Shown here: one piece after another, positions 1-8,368 of the stretch
Numbering within the stretch: position 1 is the stretch's first letter
Layout: each line of letters starts with the position of its first letter
IMG/VR virus record: IMGVR_UViG_3300006078_000016
Span: 1-20,522 of that record
Origin: a virus
DNA length: 20,522 nucleotides
Strand: one strand, 5' to 3'
Notes under the pieces: generated by a model
Seen by the model: the letters and a program-made list of their open reading frames with translations, nothing else
What the model was told of the DNA's origin: nothing
Databases searched by the model: none
Program-made: the position numbers and the translations under genes

Positions 1-494
1 ACAACAGGACCACCACCATCAGTGTATATCTGAGCATCACCTTCTAAACTAGGTACGGTAGATACCCTTGCATCAGGACTCAATCTAACAGAGTACCCCA
101 TCTCTTTGAGTTTCATATAGATAGCCATAGCAGGTCTTGATATAGTGTTGTCAGATATAAGATTCAGACCTCTTCTCTTAGCATCTTCAAACGCTTCTAG
201 GTGCATCTTAACAGCAATCCCTTGCTTTCTAAGTTCTGGTGTTACTTTAAAGTATTCAACCTGCATACCTGCGTCTGTTCTGTTTGCTGTAAGTTTGTAG
301 AAAAGACCTGGTTCATTATAAGAAGAACCAATAGTAACTGCATCAGAATTTATAGAGAATGAGGAGGCAGTTGACACCATCTTGTTACCTCTATTGTATT
401 CATCAACGCCACTTGATATGCCGAACTTCATACGCTTGAATCTTCCTCCAACATTACTGTTATAGTTAGGTATGTCTGTCAGTTTACAACTCAT
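1..494 (-). CDS. GNAT-like acetyltransferase, 3' end beyond window
   Basis: I read an open frame from an ATG at 494-492 to the left edge (164 complete codons, no stop). The ATG shares one base with the stop of the upstream ejection gene (TAATG), so it is probably translated by re-initiation. Residues 81-135 look like the acetyl-CoA-binding core of the GNAT family: a strand ending YFKVTPEL, then R89-K90-Q91-G92-I93-A94, which fits the Q/R-x-x-G-x-G/A pyrophosphate-binding pattern, a helix (HLEAFEDAKRRG), a strand, then the ISRPAMAIYMKLKEMGY segment that matches the family's C-terminal Asn/Tyr helix region. The first 60 residues carry no motif I recognise. Its position at the end of the virion operon suggests modification of a virion or host protein, but the substrate is unknown. 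Family assignment is by motif only. Confidence 0.62.
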   Translation of the reverse strand, partial: MSCKLTDIPNYNSNVGGRFKRMKFGISSGVDEYNRGNKMVSTASSFSINSDAVTIGSSYNEPGLFYKLTANRTDAGMQVEYFKVTPELRKQGIAVKMHLEAFEDAKRRGLNLISDNTISRPAMAIYMKLKEMGYSVRLSPDARVSTVPSLEGDAQIYTDGGGPV

Positions 495-3400
495 TAGTCA
501 TCATCCTTAATACCTTCTGCAAATATAGCACCAAGTGTAGCCTTAGTACCAAACTCTAAGAAGTGTTCCATTCCTTTAGACATATCAATAGGCATATCAG
601 GTGTATCAGTAAATGCTGACCAGAAATCATCAACAACAGATAGTGCAGGTATGCTTGACATCTGAACTAGAGAACCTGAGCCAATCCAAGGAACACCAGT
701 AGCAGATATCAAATCAACAGGGCTAACCTCTCTATCATCCTTCCCTCTAATCTCATCCTTGATAGCCATAGCTAACGCACCTAATGCTATAGCAGTAGCA
801 GCTGAACCTAGTCCACCTATAGCACCAACAATACCAGGTGCACACTGGTTGTTTCTCACTAACTGTCTATGTGTTCTCTTCATAATAGTGTTACCAAATA
901 GTATAGGGAAAGACTTAAGCTGTGATAGTAGCTGCATCCTAGGGTCTGACATCCACAAAGGTCTATTACCTACAGTAGGTTCTAGTGCTACGTCAGTAGT
1001 AATCTTCCTTAGCCAAGGTACAATAAGGTCTCTTATGCTGATGTTAGTTCCATCAGTCTTATCAATCCTCTTGTCCAAGAACTCGTCATTTAATATATCT
1101 ATTTTACCATTACCAGCACGGACCATCATTCTAAAATCTTCAATTGACATACCGTTCTCAGTAAGCTCACGCTTAAGTGCAGATAACTTGTGACCCTTCA
1201 TACCCGATAGCTTGTTAGCCTGGTCTTGAATCATCTTAAGACCTGCAGCTGCTGTCCATACACGTACGAAGTTAGTGTACTGTGTTAGGAATAGACCACC
1301 TGGTGAGCGAAAGAATATAGTCAACACCTTGTTACTATCACCAGCCATAAGCTTATCAATACGCTCATTAACCTGTGGATTGATAGCCATACCCATAACA
1401 TTAAGTAACTCTTTACCGAATGATTTAGTAGTAGTTGTGCCAGCCTTACCGCCATACAGTGATGCCTTCATTCCTTTAAGGATGTGAGCTGCTACAGTTG
1501 GCAGGGCTTTAATCATATTAGCAGTACCAACACGACCACTAATCCAAGCAGGCTCAGTGATTGATGATATAGGTGCTAGTCCTAGGTATGATATTGCGGT
1601 AGCTGTTGTTGCTACCTTAGAGAAGGTCTGGAATGCACGTTGCTTATCGTCCTTAGGTCTCTTGTATATATTATGCTCTGCATCATACATATCCCATACA
1701 CCCTGTGCCTGCTCATTACTCATAAGACCACGCTCAAGGGCTTTGTTGATACTACTGCTAAGCTTCTCAGCTCTCCTTCCACCAAACACATCAGCAGATG
1801 CTGCACGGGTAGCTGCTCTTGTCAGGTATTCTTGAATAGATGCAAACACATCACTCTTCCTATACTTCTGATTAAGAGAATCCCAACGCATATCTCTATG
1901 CTCTTCAAAGGAAGGCTTAACTGCACCAGTACGCTTCTGTACCGCTGCTCTAATCTGTTCTGAAGACATAATAGAAGGGTCTTTACCATTCAGTATGTCA
2001 TCATAAATTCTTTGTGCTTCTAGTAATCTGTCTTCAGGTGTTACGTCTTCCTTCTTCATACCCTTAGGATATACCTTTACATCCTCAGCAAGGCTCTTAA
2101 TGAATCCTTCTTTGTCCTTCCTTATTGCATCAGTGTCTATACCTCTAGTGACGTAGCCTTTAGTGTAACCAACTTCAAGACCAGAACCCTTAATGGATTT
2201 GTTAAGGTCAACCCATACATCATCCTGAACCTTCCTAATCTTTGCAATATCCTCGTCAAGTTCTTTCAACTTACTGTTGTTTAGTTTAAGTTTCCCTCTA
2301 AGTTTCTGTGCTTCTGTGAACTTCTCTTCCATCATAAGACGAACATAGTCATTCATCACAGGCTTAACACCTGCACCGAATTCACCTAGCCCTATGATAT
2401 GAGAAGACCACTTGTTCTTTATATCATTAAATTCTCTAGTGAACTTACCAAGATATGTGTGCTTCTTAGAGTTGAAAGAGTTGCCCATCTGTGCTTCACC
2501 TGAGCCAGACTCAACCTCACCAAAGCTACCAAACAACTGTCTACGTATAAGGTCTATATCACTACCAGTCTTAGCCTTATCAAACGGGGACTGGAATTCT
2601 TCGGTTGACCTTCTTAATAACTTATCGGAAACAAATCCGCCTAAGTTACCAAGAGTACCCTTAGGTTCTGATGGTAAGTTGTATAATTCTGGTGTTACTT
2701 CTGGTGTTGCAGTGTCTCTATCGAGGGACACAGCACCTGTCTCATCTGCAGGACCTACGTAAGAAGCTAGTAAGTCTTGATAACCCTTCTCGTAGTCAGA
2801 GCCTGCTTTTAATTTAGCTGACCTGTCTTCAAAGTTAAGGTAGTCTGCTCCTTGTCTTCTGAATTTATTATAAGACCTAGCCTGTGATACTGCACTAGGT
2901 GTAGACATAGGAGCACCAGCTGCAGTACCGACAACACCTGAAGTAATAACCTCACCACTGTCAAGACCACCAAGACCAGTAACAGAAGTACGCTGGGCGT
3001 TTATAGTTTCCAACATCTCAGTCGCACCTTCAGACAGTGCATTCCTACCACCATACCTAAGACCATTCATCAGCTGTGTTGCAAATGTGTGCTTCTGTGT
3101 GCTTGTCAGGTGCTTGAATAAGTCCTTACCTGTCTTAAGGTCAGGAAGGTCAACACCTTTCATAAAGCCTATTGGTACTAGTGCTTCAAGTGCTGTGTTC
3201 TCTAATCCTGTTATGATGCCGTTAGTTATCTGACCATCTGTCATCTGGTCAATAGGGATGCCCAGCTCTTCAGCGTGTTTGTTTACAACCTCATCAATAA
3301 TAACAGGCGTTGGTGCTGCTACAGTTATCAAGCCCAAGATAGAGCCAACAGCCTTGACCTTGCTGTTACTAGAAGCCATCATCTTACCAGACAATAAAGC

Positions 3401-3787
3401 ACCACCAGTCTGTAATGACATAAGGTATCCGTTCTCTTGAACCTTCTCACTGATAAAGCCTGGAACATCTTCCCAAGGGACTTGTGTTATATCATTGTTG
3501 TATTGTGCATACTCTGACACATACTGGCTACGTACCTTTTCAGCCTCCGCATCCATCTGAGCACCATACTCTCTGAGTCCTTCAGGTATAGCATCCCCAA
3601 ACATATGCGGTGCGTACCTATCAAGGAAGTTTCCATAAGCACCTTTGAAGTTAGCCTTACCTACATCAAAAGCACTAGGCCTGCCAAAGGAACGCCCGCC
3701 TATATCACCACGCTCAACACCCTCACCTGAGAAAGAACGGGTTGGTGCTTCTACTATCTCCTCTTCATCTTCCCAAAAGTATGCCAT
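494..3787 (-). CDS. Large internal virion / genome-ejection protein (1097 aa)
   Basis: This is the largest product of the window and the last of four consecutive large Ala/Gly-rich proteins, the position of the big ejection proteins in T7- and P22-like podoviruses. The N-terminal ~50 residues are charged and probably disordered. Around residues 190-300 there are hydrophobic helices and the phrase SEGATEMLETINAQ, a type of EGATE motif I associate with large phage ejection or polyvalent proteins. A charged helical region follows (about 430-620), then long amphipathic helices. Near the C terminus, NRPLWMSDPRMQLLSQLKSF followed by a hydrophobic Gly/Ala stretch (AIGGLGSAATAIALGALAMA) suggests a membrane-inserting segment. 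I see no lysozyme or transglycosylase catalytic motif. Start: ATG two bases after the previous stop, with AAGG upstream. Inferred role: forms part of the DNA-ejection channel in the host envelope. Confidence 0.62.
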   Translation of the reverse strand: MAYFWEDEEEIVEAPTRSFSGEGVERGDIGGRSFGRPSAFDVGKANFKGAYGNFLDRYAPHMFGDAIPEGLREYGAQMDAEAEKVRSQYVSEYAQYNNDITQVPWEDVPGFISEKVQENGYLMSLQTGGALLSGKMMASSNSKVKAVGSILGLITVAAPTPVIIDEVVNKHAEELGIPIDQMTDGQITNGIITGLENTALEALVPIGFMKGVDLPDLKTGKDLFKHLTSTQKHTFATQLMNGLRYGGRNALSEGATEMLETINAQRTSVTGLGGLDSGEVITSGVVGTAAGAPMSTPSAVSQARSYNKFRRQGADYLNFEDRSAKLKAGSDYEKGYQDLLASYVGPADETGAVSLDRDTATPEVTPELYNLPSEPKGTLGNLGGFVSDKLLRRSTEEFQSPFDKAKTGSDIDLIRRQLFGSFGEVESGSGEAQMGNSFNSKKHTYLGKFTREFNDIKNKWSSHIIGLGEFGAGVKPVMNDYVRLMMEEKFTEAQKLRGKLKLNNSKLKELDEDIAKIRKVQDDVWVDLNKSIKGSGLEVGYTKGYVTRGIDTDAIRKDKEGFIKSLAEDVKVYPKGMKKEDVTPEDRLLEAQRIYDDILNGKDPSIMSSEQIRAAVQKRTGAVKPSFEEHRDMRWDSLNQKYRKSDVFASIQEYLTRAATRAASADVFGGRRAEKLSSSINKALERGLMSNEQAQGVWDMYDAEHNIYKRPKDDKQRAFQTFSKVATTATAISYLGLAPISSITEPAWISGRVGTANMIKALPTVAAHILKGMKASLYGGKAGTTTTKSFGKELLNVMGMAINPQVNERIDKLMAGDSNKVLTIFFRSPGGLFLTQYTNFVRVWTAAAGLKMIQDQANKLSGMKGHKLSALKRELTENGMSIEDFRMMVRAGNGKIDILNDEFLDKRIDKTDGTNISIRDLIVPWLRKITTDVALEPTVGNRPLWMSDPRMQLLSQLKSFPILFGNTIMKRTHRQLVRNNQCAPGIVGAIGGLGSAATAIALGALAMAIKDEIRGKDDREVSPVDLISATGVPWIGSGSLVQMSSIPALSVVDDFWSAFTDTPDMPIDMSKGMEHFLEFGTKATLGAIFAEGIKDDD

Positions 3788-3789
3788 AG

Positions 3790-5925
3790 TTAATTACCTT
3801 TATTTTGCCTAGCTTTAAAAGCCATCGCCTCTATAAACAAGATGTAGTTAGCATCAGTAGGCTCTATTCCTATACCAATCATCTGATACTTAGTGGTCAT
3901 CTCGGACTGTGCCTTCTCTAATGCAATTGCCTTCTGGTCCTCTACTGACATCTTATTCCACCCTAAGATACCACCTCTATTAAGCATATACTTATCAGTG
4001 AGTTTACTGGACTGTGCTTTAACCATATTAGTCCACAAAGCTCTCTGTGCTGTAGTCGCTTTGCTTCCAGCTATTCCGCTTGCTTTAGATAGTGCTTGTC
4101 TTAGCTTGCTCGCTTCTGTGTTAGCACTAGTCCATCTCTTAGAAGGATTGTCACCTCTCTTACTTAGAGGCGTACCCATATAAGCCATCATCTCACCTAG
4201 TCTGAATAGTCTATTATCCCAAGCACCAGCACCACCAGCAATAGGTTGTGACCAGTAACCTGGCTCTTTCATACTAGCAAGTAGTCCTTTCTGACCAGCA
4301 TCAATAGCAGGTTTATTCGCAGGTGCATCACTCTTTTGAAAGATACCTTTCTTATTAAGAGGACCTATTTCTCTACCAGTAGACGTTGCATCTTTAGCTG
4401 TCGGCTTTAAAAGACCATCTATCTTTCCTGTAGACCCGACTGTTTTTGCAGTACCTAATGCACCACCAATGCCTCCCTCCTCATTAAGTGCTTTGTCAAC
4501 AACAACACCACCGACAATAACCTTAGCTGCATCACCAGCTAGAGTACCATTGCCTGCACTATAGCTTTCAAACTTACCAGTAGTCTTATTGTTTCTCACT
4601 AGGGTCTTGCGGTATCTGTCCTTGAACCACTTGCTCTTCTTAATAACACCCCAGCCTTTCTTCAGCATCTTGCCAGCACCTACAGCACCAGCAGCAGCTA
4701 TAATACTAGTACCTGGATTGTCTTTCATATACTGAATGTATGCAGCTCTCTTGTCTGGGTCTGTTATAAAGCCAGAAACAAAATCAATAGACTCTTGGTC
4801 TGGCAGTACCCAATCAGAGAACTCCTTTATTCCAGCATAAATCTTCTCACCGTTGGCATTCTGAAGGTCCATATCCACACCACGTTCTTCAGCTTCTGAT
4901 TTAGTTATTAAACCTAGGTTAACATCAGTTCCATCAACAGGACTGTCTGTTCCAGATAGAGGTAAAACATCTGACTCACTCCAAGGAGTTTTAACAGTAG
5001 GCTTAGCACCTAGTAATCCCATACTATCTTTCTTACCGTCCATAAATATAGTGTCAGGTCTTGCACCACCTACACCATAACGATTACGCTCATTATATGC
5101 ATCTTCACTGAACTTAGTAACAGCCCTATCTCTAAGTAAACCGAAGTTAGTATTACCTTCAAAGTTTGTACTCAAAGGATTGCCGAAGTCATCTGTATCT
5201 GCCCAATCTTGAACGTGCTTTTGTTGTGCTTGCTGTAGGCTTTCTAATGTGTCAGGTGAAGTGCTTGGTGACATTGGTCCTCTAACTCCACCTCTAAATT
5301 GTTCCATAGGATTAGGGATGTTATAGCTCCCTAGTTCTGCTATCTTCTTATCACGGTCTTCTTTTATTTGTAACTGCTGTAACACTTCCATACTTCTAGC
5401 ATCTTGAGGATTAGAAGGGTCAACCATAGAATTCCAGTGTATGCCTTTGTTATTGAAGGCATCTGTGTTCTGCTTAGTAACAGCTCTGTCTCTCAGTACA
5501 CCAAAGTTAGTGTTACCTTCTTTGAAAGACTGCAAAGGTCTACCAAAGTCATCAGTATTAGGGTAGCCTAGACCAGGTTCAGTGAAGCTACGTTGCACAC
5601 CTTGACCCATACTATAAGACGTACCTATAGGACGGCTAAATAGATTGCTTAACTTCTGAGGGTCTTGTAATGCAGGACCTGGGTAAGAAGTACCTATAGT
5701 AGGAAGAGGTGGTTGTGCATTTATTAGTTCATCATAAGAACGCACAGGGCTAGGATTAATATTCCTAAGTAACTCATCAGTGTTGCGGACTGGTGTGTCA
5801 GGATTGATGAGACCATCAACCGTTCTTATTGGTGACTCTTGCTCCCAAGTTCCACCTATAGCAGAACAACCTTGAGGGTCTCCATCATAATATGTGATAC
5901 GCATACCACCAACAATACAAGGCAT
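3790..5925 (-). CDS. Internal virion / ejection-complex protein with internal repeats (711 aa)
   Basis: I recognise no named domain. The N terminus has three degenerate units of the form P-(I/V)-R-x-x-D-(G/E)-L (residues 32-39, 45-52 and 60-67) and two IGTSY blocks (77-81, 100-104). A longer unit occurs twice exactly 120 residues apart (124-151 and 244-271): TDDFG(R/N)P, then EGNTNFG, then LRDRAVTK. The adjacent 549-aa protein has a diverged copy. Residues ~410-430 form an Ala/Gly hydrophobic segment followed by a Lys/Arg-rich stretch, possibly membrane-active. The C-terminal 150 residues are helical and end near a Lys-rich tail. The ATG overlaps the upstream stop by one base (TAATG) and has a perfect AAGGAGGT 5 bases upstream. 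Position between two other large virion proteins suggests it is packaged and ejected; this is inference from context. Confidence 0.55.
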   Translation of the reverse strand: MPCIVGGMRITYYDGDPQGCSAIGGTWEQESPIRTVDGLINPDTPVRNTDELLRNINPSPVRSYDELINAQPPLPTIGTSYPGPALQDPQKLSNLFSRPIGTSYSMGQGVQRSFTEPGLGYPNTDDFGRPLQSFKEGNTNFGVLRDRAVTKQNTDAFNNKGIHWNSMVDPSNPQDARSMEVLQQLQIKEDRDKKIAELGSYNIPNPMEQFRGGVRGPMSPSTSPDTLESLQQAQQKHVQDWADTDDFGNPLSTNFEGNTNFGLLRDRAVTKFSEDAYNERNRYGVGGARPDTIFMDGKKDSMGLLGAKPTVKTPWSESDVLPLSGTDSPVDGTDVNLGLITKSEAEERGVDMDLQNANGEKIYAGIKEFSDWVLPDQESIDFVSGFITDPDKRAAYIQYMKDNPGTSIIAAAGAVGAGKMLKKGWGVIKKSKWFKDRYRKTLVRNNKTTGKFESYSAGNGTLAGDAAKVIVGGVVVDKALNEEGGIGGALGTAKTVGSTGKIDGLLKPTAKDATSTGREIGPLNKKGIFQKSDAPANKPAIDAGQKGLLASMKEPGYWSQPIAGGAGAWDNRLFRLGEMMAYMGTPLSKRGDNPSKRWTSANTEASKLRQALSKASGIAGSKATTAQRALWTNMVKAQSSKLTDKYMLNRGGILGWNKMSVEDQKAIALEKAQSEMTTKYQMIGIGIEPTDANYILFIEAMAFKARQNKGN
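5113..5196 (-). repeat. Repeat unit copy 2 in 711-aa protein (DFG/EGNTNFG)
   Basis: Codons 244-271 encode TDDFGNP, a linker, EGNTNFGL and LRDRAVTK, the second copy of the 28-residue unit at 5473-5556. It lies exactly 360 bases (120 codons) downstream in transcription. A diverged third relative (TDYFGNP, then KFAFNTLEGG) sits near residues 152-171 of the neighbouring 549-aa protein. Confidence 0.85.
5473..5556 (-). repeat. Repeat unit copy 1 in 711-aa protein (DFG/EGNTNFG)
   Basis: Codons 124-151 of the 711-aa protein encode TDDFGRP, a variable linker, EGNTNFGV and LRDRAVTK. The same arrangement recurs 120 codons downstream in the same gene. Nucleotide identity between copies is only partial, so the duplication is old and maintained at protein level. 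Confidence 0.85.
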
Positions 5926-7574
5926 TACTTACCTCCTTTTAAATATTTATTTATTAATTCTTTCACCATAATTCTGTAGTCATCCTGTGCTTTAACACTG
6001 TCCTTGTCTGCAACAATCAAATCATATATAGGCTTAAGATGTTTATCCCATATGTCTTTATAGATACGTTTAGAATCCTCTTTCGTATCAATTTCTGCTA
6101 CAATCTTAGGTGCTGTTACTCTATACCTACCAAAGGATACTGTGAACTCAGGCACTACCTTGTGCATATAGTCTCTCCAGTCCTCGAATACTGTTAGACC
6201 TTCCTCACCTAGTGCTTGTGTAGCTGCAGTGGCAATATAAGAACCACCGCCTCCACCACCGCCACCACCTGAGTCACCACCTGGGTCTTCCCATCCTACT
6301 TCATCATCCTCACCAACATCAACACTATAGTTACCACCACCATAATCAGTAACATTAGTAGAACCCATCTCATTACTAGTGAATGTACCTGTGGTATTGC
6401 CCGCAGAATTAGGTGTGTCAGACCAAGAGACAGTAGGTGCAGGTGCACCATCCAAGCCTGTAGTTCCAGTCCTACCACCTAGTGTATTTGTGTCTACATT
6501 AGCTGCAGGGTTAGCCCAGTTTCCTGTATCACCTGTGATAGTATCATTAGGAGCAAAGGTATTATTAGTATTGTAAGTGTTGTAGACATTATTGTTAGCC
6601 CTATCAAAGTCGTTAATCTGCTGTGTTAGAGAACCTTCTACTGTTTCTAGCTGACCTAGTAAGTCTGTGTATTGTTGACTGTTTACACTCTGTAGTGTAC
6701 CTAGCTGTGCTGTAAGACTATCAATCTGATTAGTGTACTCTGAATATCTTTCTGCATCTAACCTTGATGCAGCAGCAGCCTTAGCTTGTTCTGCCTTCTT
6801 TGCTGCCAATTCAATATCAGCAACCTTTTGCTTATTAGCAGCTACCTCATTATTCTTTGTGACGATAGCCTGTTGTGCTTGTACTGCAATAGGGTCTTGA
6901 GCACTTCCCCAAGCATTAAGCATAGGACCAGTGTATGCTTTACCACCACCATACCCACCATTAGGGTCATTATCTAATGAGTTAAAGTGTTCATCAGAAC
7001 CCCAACCATACTCAGATACAATATCAGCCTCACCTTGGTTTGCTACACTATGACCTGAAGCACCACCCTCTAGTGTGTTAAAGGCAAACTTATTAGTAAC
7101 AGGATTACCAAAGTAATCTGTGTCACCTTTATACCAATCAAATGTTTGAGAGCCATCAGGGACTTGACCTGTAAAGTTGAGAGGATTTATACCCCTAGCT
7201 AAGTCTGTGAGTCCATATATAGAAGACACCCCAGGTATTCCATAACTCCAAGCAGGTCTATTGTAATAGTCACCTAAGTGGTCTTGCAATCCATAAGGAC
7301 TAGACGTTGTACCACTGTCTGAGTAGTCACTGCTACCACCATTATCACCTGGCTGTGCTACAGGTGCAGCAGGTGCAATAGGTACAGGAACAACAGGAGC
7401 ACCAGCACCAGGTGTATAACTAGGACCAGCCCTTAGATAAGGATTACCTTTACTACCCCAGATATTGTAAGCTGAGGTAGTGGTTGGTAAGTTGCCATAA
7501 GTATAAGGGGTAACAGCTGCTTTAGCTGGCAGTAAGCTACCTGATGGAGTATAAGTAGGAGGAGTTATAGCCAT
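5925..7574 (-). CDS. Virion protein: disordered N-terminus, coiled coil, Gly-linker, CFI-box-like C-terminal domain (549 aa)
   Basis: Four regions are visible. Residues 1-90 are Pro/Gly/Ala/Ser-rich and probably disordered. Residues ~150-171 carry a diverged copy of the DFGNP motif seen twice in the adjacent 711-aa protein. Residues ~228-325 are heptad-like and Ala/Gln/Glu-rich, a probable coiled coil, followed by an Asn/Thr-rich linker with NTYNTNN. After a run of nine Gly (436-444) comes a compact domain beginning SYIATAATQALGEEG and continuing FEDWRDYM. This resembles the short Cys-Tyr/Phe-Ile-x-Thr-Ala (CFI-box) domains found at ends of phage and bacterial proteins, but with Ser in place of Cys. 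ATG overlaps the previous stop (TAATG) and has no strong ribosome-binding site, implying translational coupling. Likely ejected or tail-associated; function not established. Confidence 0.55.
   Translation of the reverse strand: MAITPPTYTPSGSLLPAKAAVTPYTYGNLPTTTSAYNIWGSKGNPYLRAGPSYTPGAGAPVVPVPIAPAAPVAQPGDNGGSSDYSDSGTTSSPYGLQDHLGDYYNRPAWSYGIPGVSSIYGLTDLARGINPLNFTGQVPDGSQTFDWYKGDTDYFGNPVTNKFAFNTLEGGASGHSVANQGEADIVSEYGWGSDEHFNSLDNDPNGGYGGGKAYTGPMLNAWGSAQDPIAVQAQQAIVTKNNEVAANKQKVADIELAAKKAEQAKAAAASRLDAERYSEYTNQIDSLTAQLGTLQSVNSQQYTDLLGQLETVEGSLTQQINDFDRANNNVYNTYNTNNTFAPNDTITGDTGNWANPAANVDTNTLGGRTGTTGLDGAPAPTVSWSDTPNSAGNTTGTFTSNEMGSTNVTDYGGGNYSVDVGEDDEVGWEDPGGDSGGGGGGGGGSYIATAATQALGEEGLTVFEDWRDYMHKVVPEFTVSFGRYRVTAPKIVAEIDTKEDSKRIYKDIWDKHLKPIYDLIVADKDSVKAQDDYRIMVKELINKYLKGGK
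5931..5938 (-). promoter_or_regulatory. Perfect Shine-Dalgarno for the 711-aa gene, inside the 549-aa gene
   Basis: AAGGAGGT lies 5 bases before the ATG at 5925. It is read at the same time as codons for the Lys-Gly-Gly-Lys C terminus of the 549-aa protein, so the upstream C-terminal residues are dictated by the downstream ribosome-binding site. Confidence 0.85.
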
Positions 7575-8368
7575 TACTTAAATACTGAGTATAGCTGTGC
7601 GAGCTGACCCATCTGACCTAAGGTTGACATACCAGGACTAGTTGAAATACCAGCATTACCAAGTAGACCAGAAGTGCCACCAATAGAACTCGTATATTGA
7701 TTAAGTCTGTTGTAAGGTAGGTTCTGTGAGAACTCGTGTTGTGCTTTAGCATCTTCAATTAGTGCTTGCTCTCTGCCTGACTGAACACCGCCAGATTCTC
7801 CTAATGCAGCATAAGGACTGAAGCCAGCATTAATAATACCACCTGTCTGACCTAATGTCTGTGACTGATGTTGCAGTCCTCTACCATAAGCATCACTATA
7901 GATACCAGCAGCTGCAGCATTAGCAGAATCAGCAGCACCTGCGATAGCAGTACCTTCTGCAATACCTTGACGACCACCACCATAACCACCTGACTGAATA
8001 GCTCCCTGACGTATTCCAGCAAGGGCTGGGTTAAGCTGACCATAAGCATCCTTAGCAGCCTGAGCAGCCATATCCCTAACATAAGGGTTCTTAGCCACAT
8101 CAACCACACTAGAGCCAGTACCATATTGATAGGCTGACAGTGCAGGGTTCATAACATTAGGTGCACCTTTAGTTGCCCAATCTCTAACACCTGCTTGTGC
8201 AGTCAGTTGGTCAGGACTGAATGATGCCTGAGTCTTACCACCATAATAGGAAGGACTGAATTTGTCGTAAATGCCTGAAGCCTCTTGGTATCCTTTTGTT
8301 ATATAGGGCTGTGCTCCAGCCCACGGCTCTGCTACTGTAGTCTCTGAACCACCACCACCCTTAGACAC
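7574..8368 (-). CDS. Gly/Ala-rich small internal virion (ejection) protein (264 aa)
   Basis: The product is rich in Gly, Ala, Ser and Tyr, with short helices. It begins MSKGGGGSETT and has a mid-region typical of small podovirus ejection-type proteins (KNPYVRDMAAQAAKDAYGQ, then SGGYGGGRQG). I do not know a named domain for it. It is the first of the four-gene ejection-like block (264, 549, 711, 1097 aa), as small-to-large order is common in that set. The start is GTG at 8368, not ATG: a perfect AAGGAGGT lies 5 bases upstream and the frame overlaps the HNH gene by 8 bases. The 3' end overlaps the next ATG by one base. Role as a packaged, ejected protein is inferred from composition and position. 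Confidence 0.55.
   Translation of the reverse strand: MSKGGGGSETTVAEPWAGAQPYITKGYQEASGIYDKFSPSYYGGKTQASFSPDQLTAQAGVRDWATKGAPNVMNPALSAYQYGTGSSVVDVAKNPYVRDMAAQAAKDAYGQLNPALAGIRQGAIQSGGYGGGRQGIAEGTAIAGAADSANAAAAGIYSDAYGRGLQHQSQTLGQTGGIINAGFSPYAALGESGGVQSGREQALIEDAKAQHEFSQNLPYNRLNQYTSSIGGTSGLLGNAGISTSPGMSTLGQMGQLAQLYSVFK

Noticed and set aside
759-1193. 144-codon open frame on the plus strand opposite the 1097-aa gene
   Set aside because: It lies inside a long, well supported minus-strand gene, has a low-complexity hydrophobic translation and no context; the plus strand shows many such frames because of codon bias.
6296-6478. 60-codon minus-strand frame inside the 549-aa gene
   Set aside because: Out-of-frame Leu/Val-rich translation with no ribosome-binding site.
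7852-8124. 90-codon minus-strand frame inside the 264-aa gene
   Set aside because: Out-of-frame shadow with a Leu/Val/Met-rich translation typical of shifted Ala/Gly codons.
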